Source: Solimonas thermocellulolyticum
GTDB lineage: Bacteria; Pseudomonadota; Gammaproteobacteria; Nevskiales; Nevskiaceae
Assembly: GCF_040327995.1 (NCBI RefSeq)
Contig: NZ_JBEPIJ010000004.1
Span: forward strand, 1 to 64,000
Reading direction: 5' to 3'
Length of the DNA: 64,000 nucleotides
Part shown: piece by piece, positions 8,095-16,048 of the stretch
How positions within the stretch are numbered: position 1 is the first letter of the stretch
Layout: every line of letters begins with the position of its first letter
The notes under the pieces: model-generated
Told to the model about the DNA's origin: nothing
Databases searched by the model: none
Seen by the model: the letters and a program-made list of their open reading frames with translations, nothing else
Made by a program: the position numbers and the translations under genes

Positions 8095-9135
8095 ATGCCT
8101 CAATCGCCGGATATGGAAAGCCTCCGAGTGGGGGACGCTAACGTCAGCGGTCCCGAAGGCCGTGTGCGTGCACAACTGCGCGTTTTCGTCGACATGGATG
8201 GCGTGCTCTGCGATATCGCAGCGGCCTACATGGATGCGGCGCGCACGCATCCAGACGTCGCGTTTCCTCAAAGCATCCCGGGGCTCTTCGCATCACTGCG
8301 CCCTATGAGCGGTGCGGTTGAAGCGGTGACACAGCTACGGAGCGATCCGCGCTTCGACGTCTGGATCCTTTCGGCGCCGTCGACGCGCAACCCGGCGTGC
8401 TACTCGGAGAAGAGGGTCTGGGTAGAGAAGATGTTTGATTATCCGCTGGCGAAGCGCCTGATCTTGTGCTCAGACAAGTCACTGCTCCGGGGCGATGTAC
8501 TGATCGATGACAACGTCAGCGGAAAAGGGCAGGACCGATTCGAGGGTGAGCTGGTTCACTTCGGCTCTGCACGCTTCCCGACGTGGGACAGCGTCCTCGA
8601 GTATCTGCATCTGCGCTCTGAGTCTGGTGCTTCCGGCGCCGCTCGACCCGACTCTGGCGCTGCTGCCATCGGAACTCTGCTGAGCCGAGCGAGTGGCGCA
8701 GGGCCCAGGGGCCTTCATACCGAAGGGGCGCGTGCCACCCGGACGCTGAGCAAGTGGAAGGATCTCCAGGAGGCGCACCCGGAGTCGCTGACGGGCGAGG
8801 CGTATGCGGCCATGCTTCGGGGAGAGACGGTAAACCCTTGGGGCTCGGAGACCACTGGCGCCAAGCATTTGGGTGCCGCGTGGCGCGTCCATTCCGTCGC
8901 GGCCCTCCCGGACTATTGCCTGCGCGTCATCTTCATCGATGGGGTGACTGGTGTCGTCCGAATGAGTCGGCTGATTCAGTCGGACCGCGCCGGCGTGTTC
9001 GCGGGGCTGCGCGATCCCGCCCGATTCGCTGATGTTCGTGTCGAGCTTGGCGCGGTGTCGTGGCCCGGCGGAATTGATCTTGCGCCTGACGCGATGCACG
9101 ACGCGATCGCTTCATCGGGCGAGTGGGTTCCGTGA
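8095..9135 (+). CDS. HAD 5'(3')-nucleotidase-like domain fused to DUF2442
   Basis: A 346-residue fusion. Residues about 25-185 resemble NT5C-type 5'(3')-deoxyribonucleotidases: V-D-M-D-G-V-L-C-D (nucleophile and acid Asp), W-I-L-S-A-P-S (motif II), and D-K-S-L-L-R-G-D-V-L-I-D-D-N (motifs III and IV). Residues about 275-345 match DUF2442: a D-Y-C-L-R-V-I-F-I-D-G-V-T-G-V-V strand pair, F-A-G-L-R-D-P-A-R-F, and W-P-G-G-I-D-L-A-P-D. The middle is low complexity. The frame is continuous, so I read one gene and not two. It closes cassette A; its expected role is removing phosphate from a nucleotide or an RNA end (inference). Confidence 0.7.
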   Translation: MPQSPDMESLRVGDANVSGPEGRVRAQLRVFVDMDGVLCDIAAAYMDAARTHPDVAFPQSIPGLFASLRPMSGAVEAVTQLRSDPRFDVWILSAPSTRNPACYSEKRVWVEKMFDYPLAKRLILCSDKSLLRGDVLIDDNVSGKGQDRFEGELVHFGSARFPTWDSVLEYLHLRSESGASGAARPDSGAAAIGTLLSRASGAGPRGLHTEGARATRTLSKWKDLQEAHPESLTGEAYAAMLRGETVNPWGSETTGAKHLGAAWRVHSVAALPDYCLRVIFIDGVTGVVRMSRLIQSDRAGVFAGLRDPARFADVRVELGAVSWPGGIDLAPDAMHDAIASSGEWVP

Positions 9136-9240
9136 GAGGGAGAGGCGCTCCCCAATACCTGAGTGCCGTCGGAGATGCTCAGCCAGTGGTCGAACTGGCG
9201 CTGTCGCTTCGCAGGGGCGAATCTGCCTGATCAACGAGGT

Positions 9241-9640
9241 CTACGACAAGCGCAGGTGAGTCAAGACGACCGTCGCCGGACGCTTACTGAGCGCCGGCAG
9301 CGTGGCGCGCAGATGCGAGCGATCCATGTCCTTGACCGTGCGCCACGCCAGGCCCGTCCAGTTCGCCACCGCAGAAATGCTCATGTGCCGGCACAGCGCG
9401 CTGATCAGCTCGGCCAGGCGATGGGTGTAATGCGCGCCGGCCGCAACGAAGTCCAACTGCTCGACGCGCCGGTCGCGCGCACCGATGGCGATCTCCAGGT
9501 ATTCGATGTCCAGCGCCACACGATGGCCGAACATCGGCACGTCCCACACCGTGCGCCGCAGCCAGCGATCGCTCCGGCCTCGTGCCCGGTCCGTGGGTCA
9601 ATCGGCCGATACCGCGCATCGCGCCGGCAATGCACCCGCA
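9241..9640 (-). pseudogene. ISL3-type transposase remnant
   Basis: On the minus strand, two overlapping frames together spell the N-terminal part of an ISL3-like transposase: R-Y-R-P-I-D-P-R-T-G, then after a frameshift R-R-T-V-W-D-V-P-M-F-G-H-R-V, a T-H-R-L-A-E-L-I-S-A-L-C-R helix and the HTH-like V-A-N-W-T-G-L-A-W-R-T-V-K-D-M-D. The DDE catalytic part is missing and the frame is broken near 9560. It marks an old insertion between cassettes A and B. Confidence 0.55.
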
Positions 9641-10175
9641 CCACGCCACCCCCCTTCCACCGTCACCGCGTTGACGACTTGCCCGCGCAAGCCAACAATC
9701 CCCGTTGGGATAGTCGTCCCCATTTGTCTCCGTACTCGAAAGCCTCAAGAACTTTCGTTCTAAAGAGACTTAGCACGGGCGGCTATCCCTTCTTTACCTC
9801 AGGCGACTGCGCAAGAGCCCGTCTCCATGATTGATCGGCGAGGGGCTCACCAAGCGGTGCCGGGAGTTGGCTGCCAGCGCAGTACGGCGCCCGAGTCTGC
9901 GCTCGAGCTGCGCTGTCCGGACAGAGTTCTGAGTGATCGGAACCCGCCGGTCGTTTGCTCGGGGTATGCGATCAGTGCGTCGCTCGATCACGCGTCAGCT
10001 GGCGATCTGCCAACGTCGTCTTGGGCGGTCGGCCTCCGATGATGCTCTCAGCCTCTGGCCCCTATTTCTGAACACCATCCCGCTTCCAAGTGATGCACAA
10101 TATCGACATGTCGATCTTCACCGATCAATTCCTCATACCCGGCGGCATACGCGTGGTAACGCGCGCTATTGCCAT
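9641..10175. other. Gene-poor interval before the tRNA; one 14-bp palindrome
   Basis: No reading frame here has protein-like composition. The one notable element is a perfect 14-bp palindrome, ATCGACATGTCGAT, at 10102-10115, about 60 bases before the tRNA. It could be an operator for cassette B. No clear promoter hexamers were identified. Confidence 0.4.
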
Positions 10176-10286
10176 GCCCGGGTAGCTCAATGGTTAGAGC
10201 AGCGGCCTTATAAGCCGACCGGTCCTTTCGGACCGCTTCGCCAGATCAGCGACAGGTTGCCGGTTCAAGTCCGGCCCCGGGCACCA
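10176..10286 (+). tRNA. tRNA-like gene, anticodon UAU (Ile), with 40-nt variable region
   Basis: A cloverleaf can be drawn base by base. Acceptor GCCCGGG (10176-10182) pairs with CCCGGGC (10276-10282), followed by A and an encoded CCA. D stem GCTC/GAGC at 10185-10188 and 10197-10200. Anticodon arm 10202-10218 has four pairs plus a G-A mismatch and loop CTTATAA, giving anticodon TAT at 10209-10211. T arm GCCGG-TTCAAGT-CCGGC (10259-10275). The variable region, normally about 5 nt, is 40 nt (10219-10258) and contains two hairpins: CGGTCC/GGACCG (10220-10235) and TCGC/GCGA (10238-10252). It ends 26 bases before the cassette B start codon, so it may be co-transcribed with it. Function as an AUA decoder is unproven. 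Confidence 0.75.
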
Positions 10287-10312
10287 CTCAGTTGGTTCTC
10301 CGGAGTATTCCT

Positions 10313-10801
10313 GTGTCTGCACTCAACCGCTTCACCCCCGAGCAGCTCGACGCGCTCAGGCGCGGTCGCGCCATCCCGTTCCTGATCGAGCACCGCGACA
10401 GCACATGCCCCGGGCGCACCCTGTCCGTCATCGCCACCCTCGACGACGAACAGTTCTGCGGCCTGTTTTTGCCCGACGACAAGCCGGACTGCGATCTGGT
10501 CACGATTCCGATCGATGGCCCGATGCTGCCCGAGCCGTACCCCATCACCAGCGATGCACCCGACGCCCGCGTCATCCACCGGCTCTGGTCAAACTGGGAG
10601 AACGGCGTGCGCGAGAGGTATCTCTCGTTCTTCGCGCTGATGGGCCGCGTGCTCGCACGCGACCGACTCGACGCGGCCCTCCGGGCTGCGCCGCCGCCGC
10701 GCGAGCCCGACGCTCCCGCATCCAAGCCAAAGGTCCGGTCCGCGAAGCGTGCCACCTCCAGGCGCGGCGCCAAGCCCCGCCAGAGGAGGCCTCGCGCATG
10801 A
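10313..10801 (+). CDS. Unknown protein with basic tail, paralogue of the 6748 gene
   Basis: A 162-residue protein; GTG 10313 is preferred because CGGAG sits seven bases upstream, while the in-frame TTG at 10292 is only six bases after the tRNA CCA. It shares the cassette domain: A-L-R-R-G-R-A-I-P-F-L-I-E-H, V-I-A-T-L-D-D-E-Q-F-C-G-L-F, and V-I-H-R-L-W-S-N-W-E-N-G-V-R-E-R-Y-L-S. The last 45 residues are Pro/Lys/Arg-rich, again suggesting nucleic-acid binding. Its base composition is much richer in G+C third positions than the cassette A copy, so the two are old relatives and not a recent duplication. Confidence 0.65.
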   Translation: MSALNRFTPEQLDALRRGRAIPFLIEHRDSTCPGRTLSVIATLDDEQFCGLFLPDDKPDCDLVTIPIDGPMLPEPYPITSDAPDARVIHRLWSNWENGVRERYLSFFALMGRVLARDRLDAALRAAPPPREPDAPASKPKVRSAKRATSRRGAKPRQRRPRA

Positions 10802-11292
10802 GCACCCGATCCACACACCCCGGCAACATCTTCGCGCGCGAGCGCGACAACATCGCGTCCCTGAAGGCGGTCTACCCGCACCAGTTCCCCGAGCCGTCGT
10901 GGGCCTATAGCTGGCCCGACGGCTGGCACCGGTTGGTCACCGACGCCTGCGCGGCCCTGGATCGCCTCGCGCCCGACGGGCGCTGGCTCCAGATCAAGGA
11001 AAAATTCGGCGGCCTGCGCCTGTATTACCACGGCGGGCCGCTGCGCTTCGACGTCCACACGCCCAAGGGCGTGATCAGCGGCTCGCTGGATCCTGACGGT
11101 GGTCCCGTCGCGCCGACCGATCTCAACCGCCTCATCCACCAGCTCGAGGAAGACAGCGGCCTGACCTGCGCGCGGTGTGGCGGCGCCCATGGCGTGGGCC
11201 GCGCCATCAATCTCACAGGATGGTGGATCACCGCGTGCGAGACCTGCGAGCCGCTGATCCGCGCCCACCGCGCACTGCCACACGGGGAGTAA
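10798..11292 (+). CDS. Unknown protein with C-x2-C zinc-knuckle pairs
   Basis: A 164-residue protein starting at an ATGA overlap with the previous gene. The centre reads W-L-Q-I-K-E-K-F-G-G-L-R-L-Y-Y, a motif I associate with small phage and island proteins of unknown function. The C-terminal third has T-C-A-R-C-G-G-A-H-G and C-E-T-C, two C-x2-C pairs that could bind one zinc ion. No catalytic motif is visible. It replaces the two small genes found before the shared family in cassette A. Confidence 0.65.
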   Translation: MSTRSTHPGNIFARERDNIASLKAVYPHQFPEPSWAYSWPDGWHRLVTDACAALDRLAPDGRWLQIKEKFGGLRLYYHGGPLRFDVHTPKGVISGSLDPDGGPVAPTDLNRLIHQLEEDSGLTCARCGGAHGVGRAINLTGWWITACETCEPLIRAHRALPHGE

Positions 11293-11299
11293 TCGACCC

Positions 11300-12073
11300 A
11301 TGAATATCCGCATCTACTCTGACCTGCATCTGGAATTCGGACGCTTCGACTCGCCGTTCAACGAGCGCGGCGACGAGCAACTGGTCGTGCTGGCCGGCGA
11401 TATCGACGTCGGGTGCGCCGCCATCGGCTGGGCAGCGCACACCTTTGCGCACGTGCCCGTCGTCTACGTGCTCGGCAATCACGAGTACTACCACCACAAC
11501 TTCGACACGCTGCTCGAGCAGTGCCGCGAGCGTGCGCGCGGCACCAACGTCCACATCCTCGAGCGCGATCATCTCGACGTCGGCGGTATCCGCGTGCTCG
11601 GCTGCACGCTGTGGACCGACTACAAACTCTTTGGCGCGGAGCGCATGCACGAAGCGCGGCAATGGGCCGAGGGCTCGCTCGCCGATCATTGGTGCATCCG
11701 CCGGACAGGCGGCCAGCACTTCACCCCGGCCCACGCCGCCCGGTCATTCATCGAAAGCGCGCACTGGCTGGACTGGCAGATCAGCCAGGCCGACCGCCCG
11801 CTGCTCGTGGTCACCCACCATGCGCCGACGCCGGCCACGATCGCCCCGTTCTACGCCGGGAAGATCAGCAACGCCGCATTCCACAGCGATGCCGAGGACC
11901 TGCTGCGCGCGCCGGTGCGCATGTGGGTCCATGGACACACCCACTACAACGCCGACCTGCTGCACAACGGCGTGCGCGTGGTCACCAACCAGTGGGGCTA
12001 TCCGAGCGAGGACATGCTCGGCTTCCGCCGCGACGGGCTGTTCACGTTCCCGGACGGGGGTGGTGCGCCATGA
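11300..12073 (+). CDS. Calcineurin-like metallophosphoesterase, cassette B
   Basis: A 257-residue paralogue of the 7312 enzyme with all metal motifs intact: S-D-L-H-L-E, A-G-D-I-D-V-G, G-N-H-E-Y-Y, T-H-H-A-P-T and H-G-H-T-H-Y-N-A-D. The two share long identical blocks such as A-P-V-R-M-W-V-H-G-H-T-H-Y-N-A-D. The gene starts seven bases after the previous stop and its own stop overlaps the next start (ATGA at 12070-12073). The substrate is unknown. Keeping both paralogues in one island suggests different targets or a dosage role. Confidence 0.85.
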   Translation: MNIRIYSDLHLEFGRFDSPFNERGDEQLVVLAGDIDVGCAAIGWAAHTFAHVPVVYVLGNHEYYHHNFDTLLEQCRERARGTNVHILERDHLDVGGIRVLGCTLWTDYKLFGAERMHEARQWAEGSLADHWCIRRTGGQHFTPAHAARSFIESAHWLDWQISQADRPLLVVTHHAPTPATIAPFYAGKISNAAFHSDAEDLLRAPVRMWVHGHTHYNADLLHNGVRVVTNQWGYPSEDMLGFRRDGLFTFPDGGGAP

Positions 12074-12972
12074 TCTACCGCGAGTCACACCTCGAGTTCC
12101 AAGACGATCCGGCGCTGCCCGCACGCGGGCGCTTCCTGATCGTCGGCGACGTCCACGGGCAGATGGCGATGGTCATGCGCCTGGTGCGCGCGACCGGCTA
12201 CGACCCGTTCAAGGACCGGATGATCGCGCTGGGTGACCTGGTCGATCGCGGCCCGGCCCCGGCCGAGGCGCTGCGCTGGTTCGCCGGCGGCACAATGCGC
12301 ACCAGCCTGCTCGGCAACCATGAGGCCCTGCTGCTCGACTCGGAATTCGTGCGCGAGGCGCACAAGGTCTGGTTGCACAACGGCGGCACGTGGAGCGAGA
12401 CGCACGATCCGTTCGATCTCAACCTGCTGCGGCGGCTGGTCATCGGCTTTCCACTGACGATCCGCCTGACGCTCGCTGACGGCAGACGCATCGGCCTGGT
12501 GCACGCCGAGGTGCGCCCGGGCACGAGTTGGAAGCAGCTGCAGCGCAGCCGCTACGACATCGGCGATGCGATCCACGACTGGAGCGACACCAGCGTCGCC
12601 AGCCTGATCTGGGGGCGGCAGCGTTACTTCTGCTACCGGCATCTGACGAAGCTGCCGCCGCCGGAGGCGATCGACGCCGACGCCCGCGCGCGGATCGCGC
12701 TGCTGCTCAGGCCGGTGCCGGGCGTGGATCTGGTGATCGGCGGCCACACCGTGATCCCGACGCGCGAGCCGGTGCGTTTCGGTGCGCACCTGTTCATCGA
12801 CACCGGTGCCTACCAGGCCCCCGACGGCCGGCTCACGGCGGTGGATCCGGATGCCGGGGTGTACTGGCAGGTCGGGCATCGCGACGACCAGCAGTGGGGG
12901 CCGCTGCCGCTGCCGGCGCCCTTCGAGTCGAGCCTGCCGCGCCATCTGCGCCCGCGGAGGTCGCCGCGATGA
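12070..12972 (+). CDS. PPP-type metallophosphoesterase (ApaH/protein-phosphatase-like)
   Basis: A 300-residue enzyme of the PPP branch of metallophosphoesterases, different from its neighbour. Motifs are V-G-D-V-H-G-Q near residue 26, L-G-D-L-V-D-R-G near 56, L-G-N-H-E-A near 83, and later I-G-G-H-T-V-I. Known members hydrolyse diadenosine polyphosphates (ApaH) or phosphoserine/threonine. The start is ATG 12070, overlapping the previous stop; a longer upstream extension of the frame overlaps the 11300 gene and is not coding. Its stop overlaps the AAA+ gene by four bases. Confidence 0.8.
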   Translation: MIYRESHLEFQDDPALPARGRFLIVGDVHGQMAMVMRLVRATGYDPFKDRMIALGDLVDRGPAPAEALRWFAGGTMRTSLLGNHEALLLDSEFVREAHKVWLHNGGTWSETHDPFDLNLLRRLVIGFPLTIRLTLADGRRIGLVHAEVRPGTSWKQLQRSRYDIGDAIHDWSDTSVASLIWGRQRYFCYRHLTKLPPPEAIDADARARIALLLRPVPGVDLVIGGHTVIPTREPVRFGAHLFIDTGAYQAPDGRLTAVDPDAGVYWQVGHRDDQQWGPLPLPAPFESSLPRHLRPRRSPR

Positions 12973-14540
12973 ACGACGATGATCTGGTCGCCCGCTTCGA
13001 CGCGCTGGGGCCGGTGCCCGACTGGGGTGATCACCCGGCGGGGCTCACGCGCCTGCTGGCGCTGCGCGTACAGGCCTTGTGCCGTGCGCAGCAGTTCGTC
13101 CATCGACGCACGACGCCCAGTGGCCCGCAGGCGTGTCTGCTGGCGCGCGACCTCGGGTCGGTGCTGCTCGCGTACCTCGCCGAGGCCGGCATCGACATCG
13201 AATTGCAGCAGACCACCGCCCCCGGCGAGGCCTTCACGTCCTGCTACGGGACCGTGCCGTTGGCGGCCACCGCCCGGCTGATGCCGGCCGCAGTCACGCT
13301 GTTCCAGCCGCCGATGGAGCACCGCCTGCTGCCCGCTGCCCTGGGCATCCCCGCCTCGGTTGCCGCGTGGGCGATGGCCGCGGAACTCGATCGCGTGCAC
13401 GGCTCAAGCGACAAGATCCGCGAGTTGATCAGGCAGGCCCATCCACTGGACCCTGCATGGCGCTTGGCTTATCCGGATCTGGCGGGCCGCCACCCGCTGC
13501 CGCTCGCTGTCTCCGTGGTCGTCCCGCAGCCGCCGCCACCACCCCGCCGCCGGCGGCGCCGTGGCGTGCAGGCCTGGACGCTGGCCGACGAGGCGCTGAT
13601 CCAGGACCGGCTGTCGGTGCTGTCACAGCTCAAGGAGCGCAAGCCGGCCACCGAAACGGCGCTGGTACGTCTTGGCCTGCGCTGCATCCGCACGCTGCCG
13701 CTCGCCACGCAGCGCCACGCCAATGCGGTCGAGTACCTGGCACGGCGCTTCCCCAATTTCGAGCCGGCCTGTCGCTGGGTCGCTGACCAGATCCGCTTGT
13801 GCGCGATCATGCGCGTGCCTCTGCACTTGCCGCCCGTGCTGCTGCTGGGCCCGCCGGGCATCGGCAAGACGATGTTTTGCCTGGAGCTCGCGCAGACGTT
13901 GGGCGCCGAGGTGTGCGTGCGCTCGCTCGCCGAGCTCTCTGCCTCATGGCTGATCTCGGGGGCGAGCACGCAGTGGGCCGGCGGGCGGCCGGGCGCCATC
14001 GCCGAGCATCTGGCGCAGGTCGAGCCGGATCGGGTGCCGTGGTTTGTCTTCGACGAAATCGACAAGGCCGCCGGGGACCGCGGCTTTCCGGTGGGGCCAG
14101 CTTTGCTCGGCCTGCTCGAGCCGTTTACCGCGCAGCGCTTTCGCGACGAAGCGCTGGAGATCGAGATGGACATCCGGCCGGCGGGCTTCATCTTCACCGC
14201 CAATGAGCGGGAGCGGGTGCGCCCGGAGCTGATCAGCCGGCTGCAGGTCATCGAGGTGCGTGCACCGACACGCTTCGAGATGCCCGCGGTGATTGCCTCG
14301 GTGGACGCGCAGCTGCGCAAGGAGCGGCCGCAGCTGGGCAAGGCGTTTGCATCGATCGAGGCGTCGGTGCTGCTACAGCTTGAAGCGGTGGCGCCGCGCG
14401 AGCTGCGACGGGTGCTGCTGGCCGGCTATGCCCAAGCGGCGCGGCGCCCGGTGCATTCGCGCGGGCTGCGACGGTTGCTGGCGACGGACTTGCCCAACGC
14501 ACCGCAGTGCGCGGAGCCGTCCGAGCACCGGGTGCACTGA
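12969..14540 (+). CDS. AAA+ ATPase, cassette B
   Basis: A 523-residue protein with an N-terminal helical region (1-185) of unknown family, a linker of eight prolines in nine residues followed by six arginines (about 187-199), and a C-terminal AAA+ module. Walker A is G-P-P-G-I-G-K-T (294-301) and Walker B F-V-F-D-E-I-D (359-365). Sensor 1 is the Asn in I-F-T-A-N-E, followed by a candidate arginine finger in E-L-I-S-R-L. The AAA+ core looks like the Lon/RuvB/ClpX-like single-ring type, but there is no protease domain. It starts in an ATGA overlap with the phosphatase gene. It may remodel an RNA-protein or protein complex for the phosphoesterases (inference). Confidence 0.8.
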   Translation: MNDDDLVARFDALGPVPDWGDHPAGLTRLLALRVQALCRAQQFVHRRTTPSGPQACLLARDLGSVLLAYLAEAGIDIELQQTTAPGEAFTSCYGTVPLAATARLMPAAVTLFQPPMEHRLLPAALGIPASVAAWAMAAELDRVHGSSDKIRELIRQAHPLDPAWRLAYPDLAGRHPLPLAVSVVVPQPPPPPRRRRRRGVQAWTLADEALIQDRLSVLSQLKERKPATETALVRLGLRCIRTLPLATQRHANAVEYLARRFPNFEPACRWVADQIRLCAIMRVPLHLPPVLLLGPPGIGKTMFCLELAQTLGAEVCVRSLAELSASWLISGASTQWAGGRPGAIAEHLAQVEPDRVPWFVFDEIDKAAGDRGFPVGPALLGLLEPFTAQRFRDEALEIEMDIRPAGFIFTANERERVRPELISRLQVIEVRAPTRFEMPAVIASVDAQLRKERPQLGKAFASIEASVLLQLEAVAPRELRRVLLAGYAQAARRPVHSRGLRRLLATDLPNAPQCAEPSEHRVH

Positions 14541-14634
14541 TGCGGCGTCAGGGACATCGTCGATCACCGCAAGGCGTGCGCGGTGGTGATGGGCGTGATG
14601 AGCGCACGCGTGATGGCGGCAACCGGAGACCAAG

Positions 14635-15420
14635 GTGCTGATCTGTGCGGCGGGCGACATCCATGGGGCGATGGACCGGCTGTATGCGGACGTACTCGAC
14701 TTCGAGGCGCATCTGGGTCGGCGTTTCGACTGGGTGCTGCATGTCGGCGATTTCGGGATCTGGCCGGACCCGGCCCGGGTCGATCGAGCGACGCGCAAGC
14801 ACGAGGGCGCGGGTGATTTCTCGATCTGGCTGCAGGCGCGTCGGCCGGTGCCGCGGCGCACGCTATTCATCAAGGGCAACCACGAGGACTTCGATTGGCT
14901 CGACGCGCGGCACGACCGGGAGGTGTTACCCGGCTTGTTCTTCCTACCGAATGGGCGGACTTTCGATCTGGCAACCGCGCACGGTCGCGCGATCCGGGTC
15001 GGCGGTGTCGGTGGCTGTTACGGGCCATCGGACTACGCACGTCGTTCGCAGGGGCTGCGGGGCTACGCCAAGCGACACTACACGCACGATGAGGTGCAGC
15101 GGCTGTCGGCCGCCGACCGCGTGGCCATCGTACTGACCCACGATGCCCCGGCCGGCGTGCGCTTTCCCCGTTACCACGGCGGCCGCGAATTCGTGAGCGA
15201 GGCGAAGGGGCTGGATGCGATGCTGGCGCGCGTGTCGCCCAGCGTTTGCTTCTTCGGACATCACCACACGCGGATCGATGCCGAGGTTGCCGGCGTACGC
15301 TGCATCGGGCTCAACAAGGTCGCGCATCCCGGCAACCTCGTGGCGATCGATATCGAGTCCAGACTTGGGGATTGGTGGGTGGTTGGGGAGTGGGGAGGGT
15401 ATGCGTCTGACATTGCTTGA
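14635..15420 (+). CDS. Third metallophosphoesterase of cassette B
   Basis: A 261-residue phosphoesterase from GTG 14635 with GGAGA seven bases upstream. Motifs: A-G-D-I-H-G near residue 8, H-V-G-D-F-G near 37, K-G-N-H-E-D near 82, L-T-H-D-A-P near 167 and F-G-H-H-H-T near 208. It differs from the other two in spacing and in the G-D-F-G form, resembling phage-type or Ppx-less nucleotidase relatives. A 94-base gap separates it from the AAA+ gene, so it may have its own promoter. Substrate unknown. Confidence 0.8.
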   Translation: MLICAAGDIHGAMDRLYADVLDFEAHLGRRFDWVLHVGDFGIWPDPARVDRATRKHEGAGDFSIWLQARRPVPRRTLFIKGNHEDFDWLDARHDREVLPGLFFLPNGRTFDLATAHGRAIRVGGVGGCYGPSDYARRSQGLRGYAKRHYTHDEVQRLSAADRVAIVLTHDAPAGVRFPRYHGGREFVSEAKGLDAMLARVSPSVCFFGHHHTRIDAEVAGVRCIGLNKVAHPGNLVAIDIESRLGDWWVVGEWGGYASDIA

Positions 15421-15458
15421 GCTTGGAGATCTTTCTCAGGAGTTCGTGGCAGCACCCT

Positions 15459-15848
15459 ATGCCAGAGCGGCTGTTGCCGGGCCAGTCTGCGGACAACGCC
15501 GTCACTCTGTGCGACCGGCTTGAAGCGCTTCGAACGTCCAGTACGCAGGACTTTGACTGGCTGATCGACAAGTGGCTGAGCGCGACAGAATCGGAGCAGG
15601 GCTTGATTCGGCTCGATTACGACGACGAGGTGTATCGCATTCGGCGGCTCGCCACCAGGCGCGGCGTCTCGGTGCAGATCGAGACGCTGCCGGTTGCTCG
15701 TAGCCGGTGCGATGGGAAGTCTCAGCTGGTCCGCGCACGTATCCTTTGTGTGGATGCCGAAGGGCGAGTGATCAAGCGCTCCGCTGGGCCCGTGCGATGG
15801 GTGATGTCCTGGGGTGCGACGCTGTCTGGCGTTTCGGTCATCTCCTGA
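15459..15848 (+). CDS. Unknown small protein at end of cassette B
   Basis: A protein of about 129 residues from ATG 15459; an in-frame TTG at 15417 overlaps the previous stop and is possible. The sequence has an acidic middle (D-F-D-W-L-I-D-K-W-L-S) and a beta-rich end, with no recognised family, signal peptide or membrane segment. It directly follows the third phosphoesterase and is the last gene with island character before the lipid genes. Confidence 0.5.
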   Translation: MPERLLPGQSADNAVTLCDRLEALRTSSTQDFDWLIDKWLSATESEQGLIRLDYDDEVYRIRRLATRRGVSVQIETLPVARSRCDGKSQLVRARILCVDAEGRVIKRSAGPVRWVMSWGATLSGVSVIS

Positions 15849-15964
15849 GCGCGTAATGGGCTTACCATCTGCGGCTCGGTCTCGCTGAATGCGGGATTGC
15901 TTCTCCCTCGGGAGCGAATGTCTTTGGGAGGAGCTGCCCCTTTACGATCCGTCGCCCCGATGAT

Positions 15965-15984
15965 ATCGTTGAGCGGTGAACTAT
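15965..15984. promoter_or_regulatory. Candidate operator shared with the 34.1-kb promoter
   Basis: The 20-mer ATCGTTGAGCGGTGAACTAT lies 64 bases before the P450 start codon. It matches 14 of the 16 defined positions of ATAGTT-N-AC-NN-GT-N-AACTAT, the palindrome found at 34112-34131. Palindromes of this size suit a TetR-type dimer; no such regulator gene lies in the window. The 15849-16048 interval holds no gene. Confidence 0.5.
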
Positions 15985-16048
15985 CGGGAAACGACGACGG
16001 CGCCAAGGCGGTTGCGACGTCAAACCCGCATAATCGGAGGACAATGTG

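Noticed and set aside
9163..9834. Plus-strand frame of 223 codons between the cassettes
   Set aside because: Arg/Gln/Pro-rich and overlapping the recognisable ISL3 remnant on the other strand.
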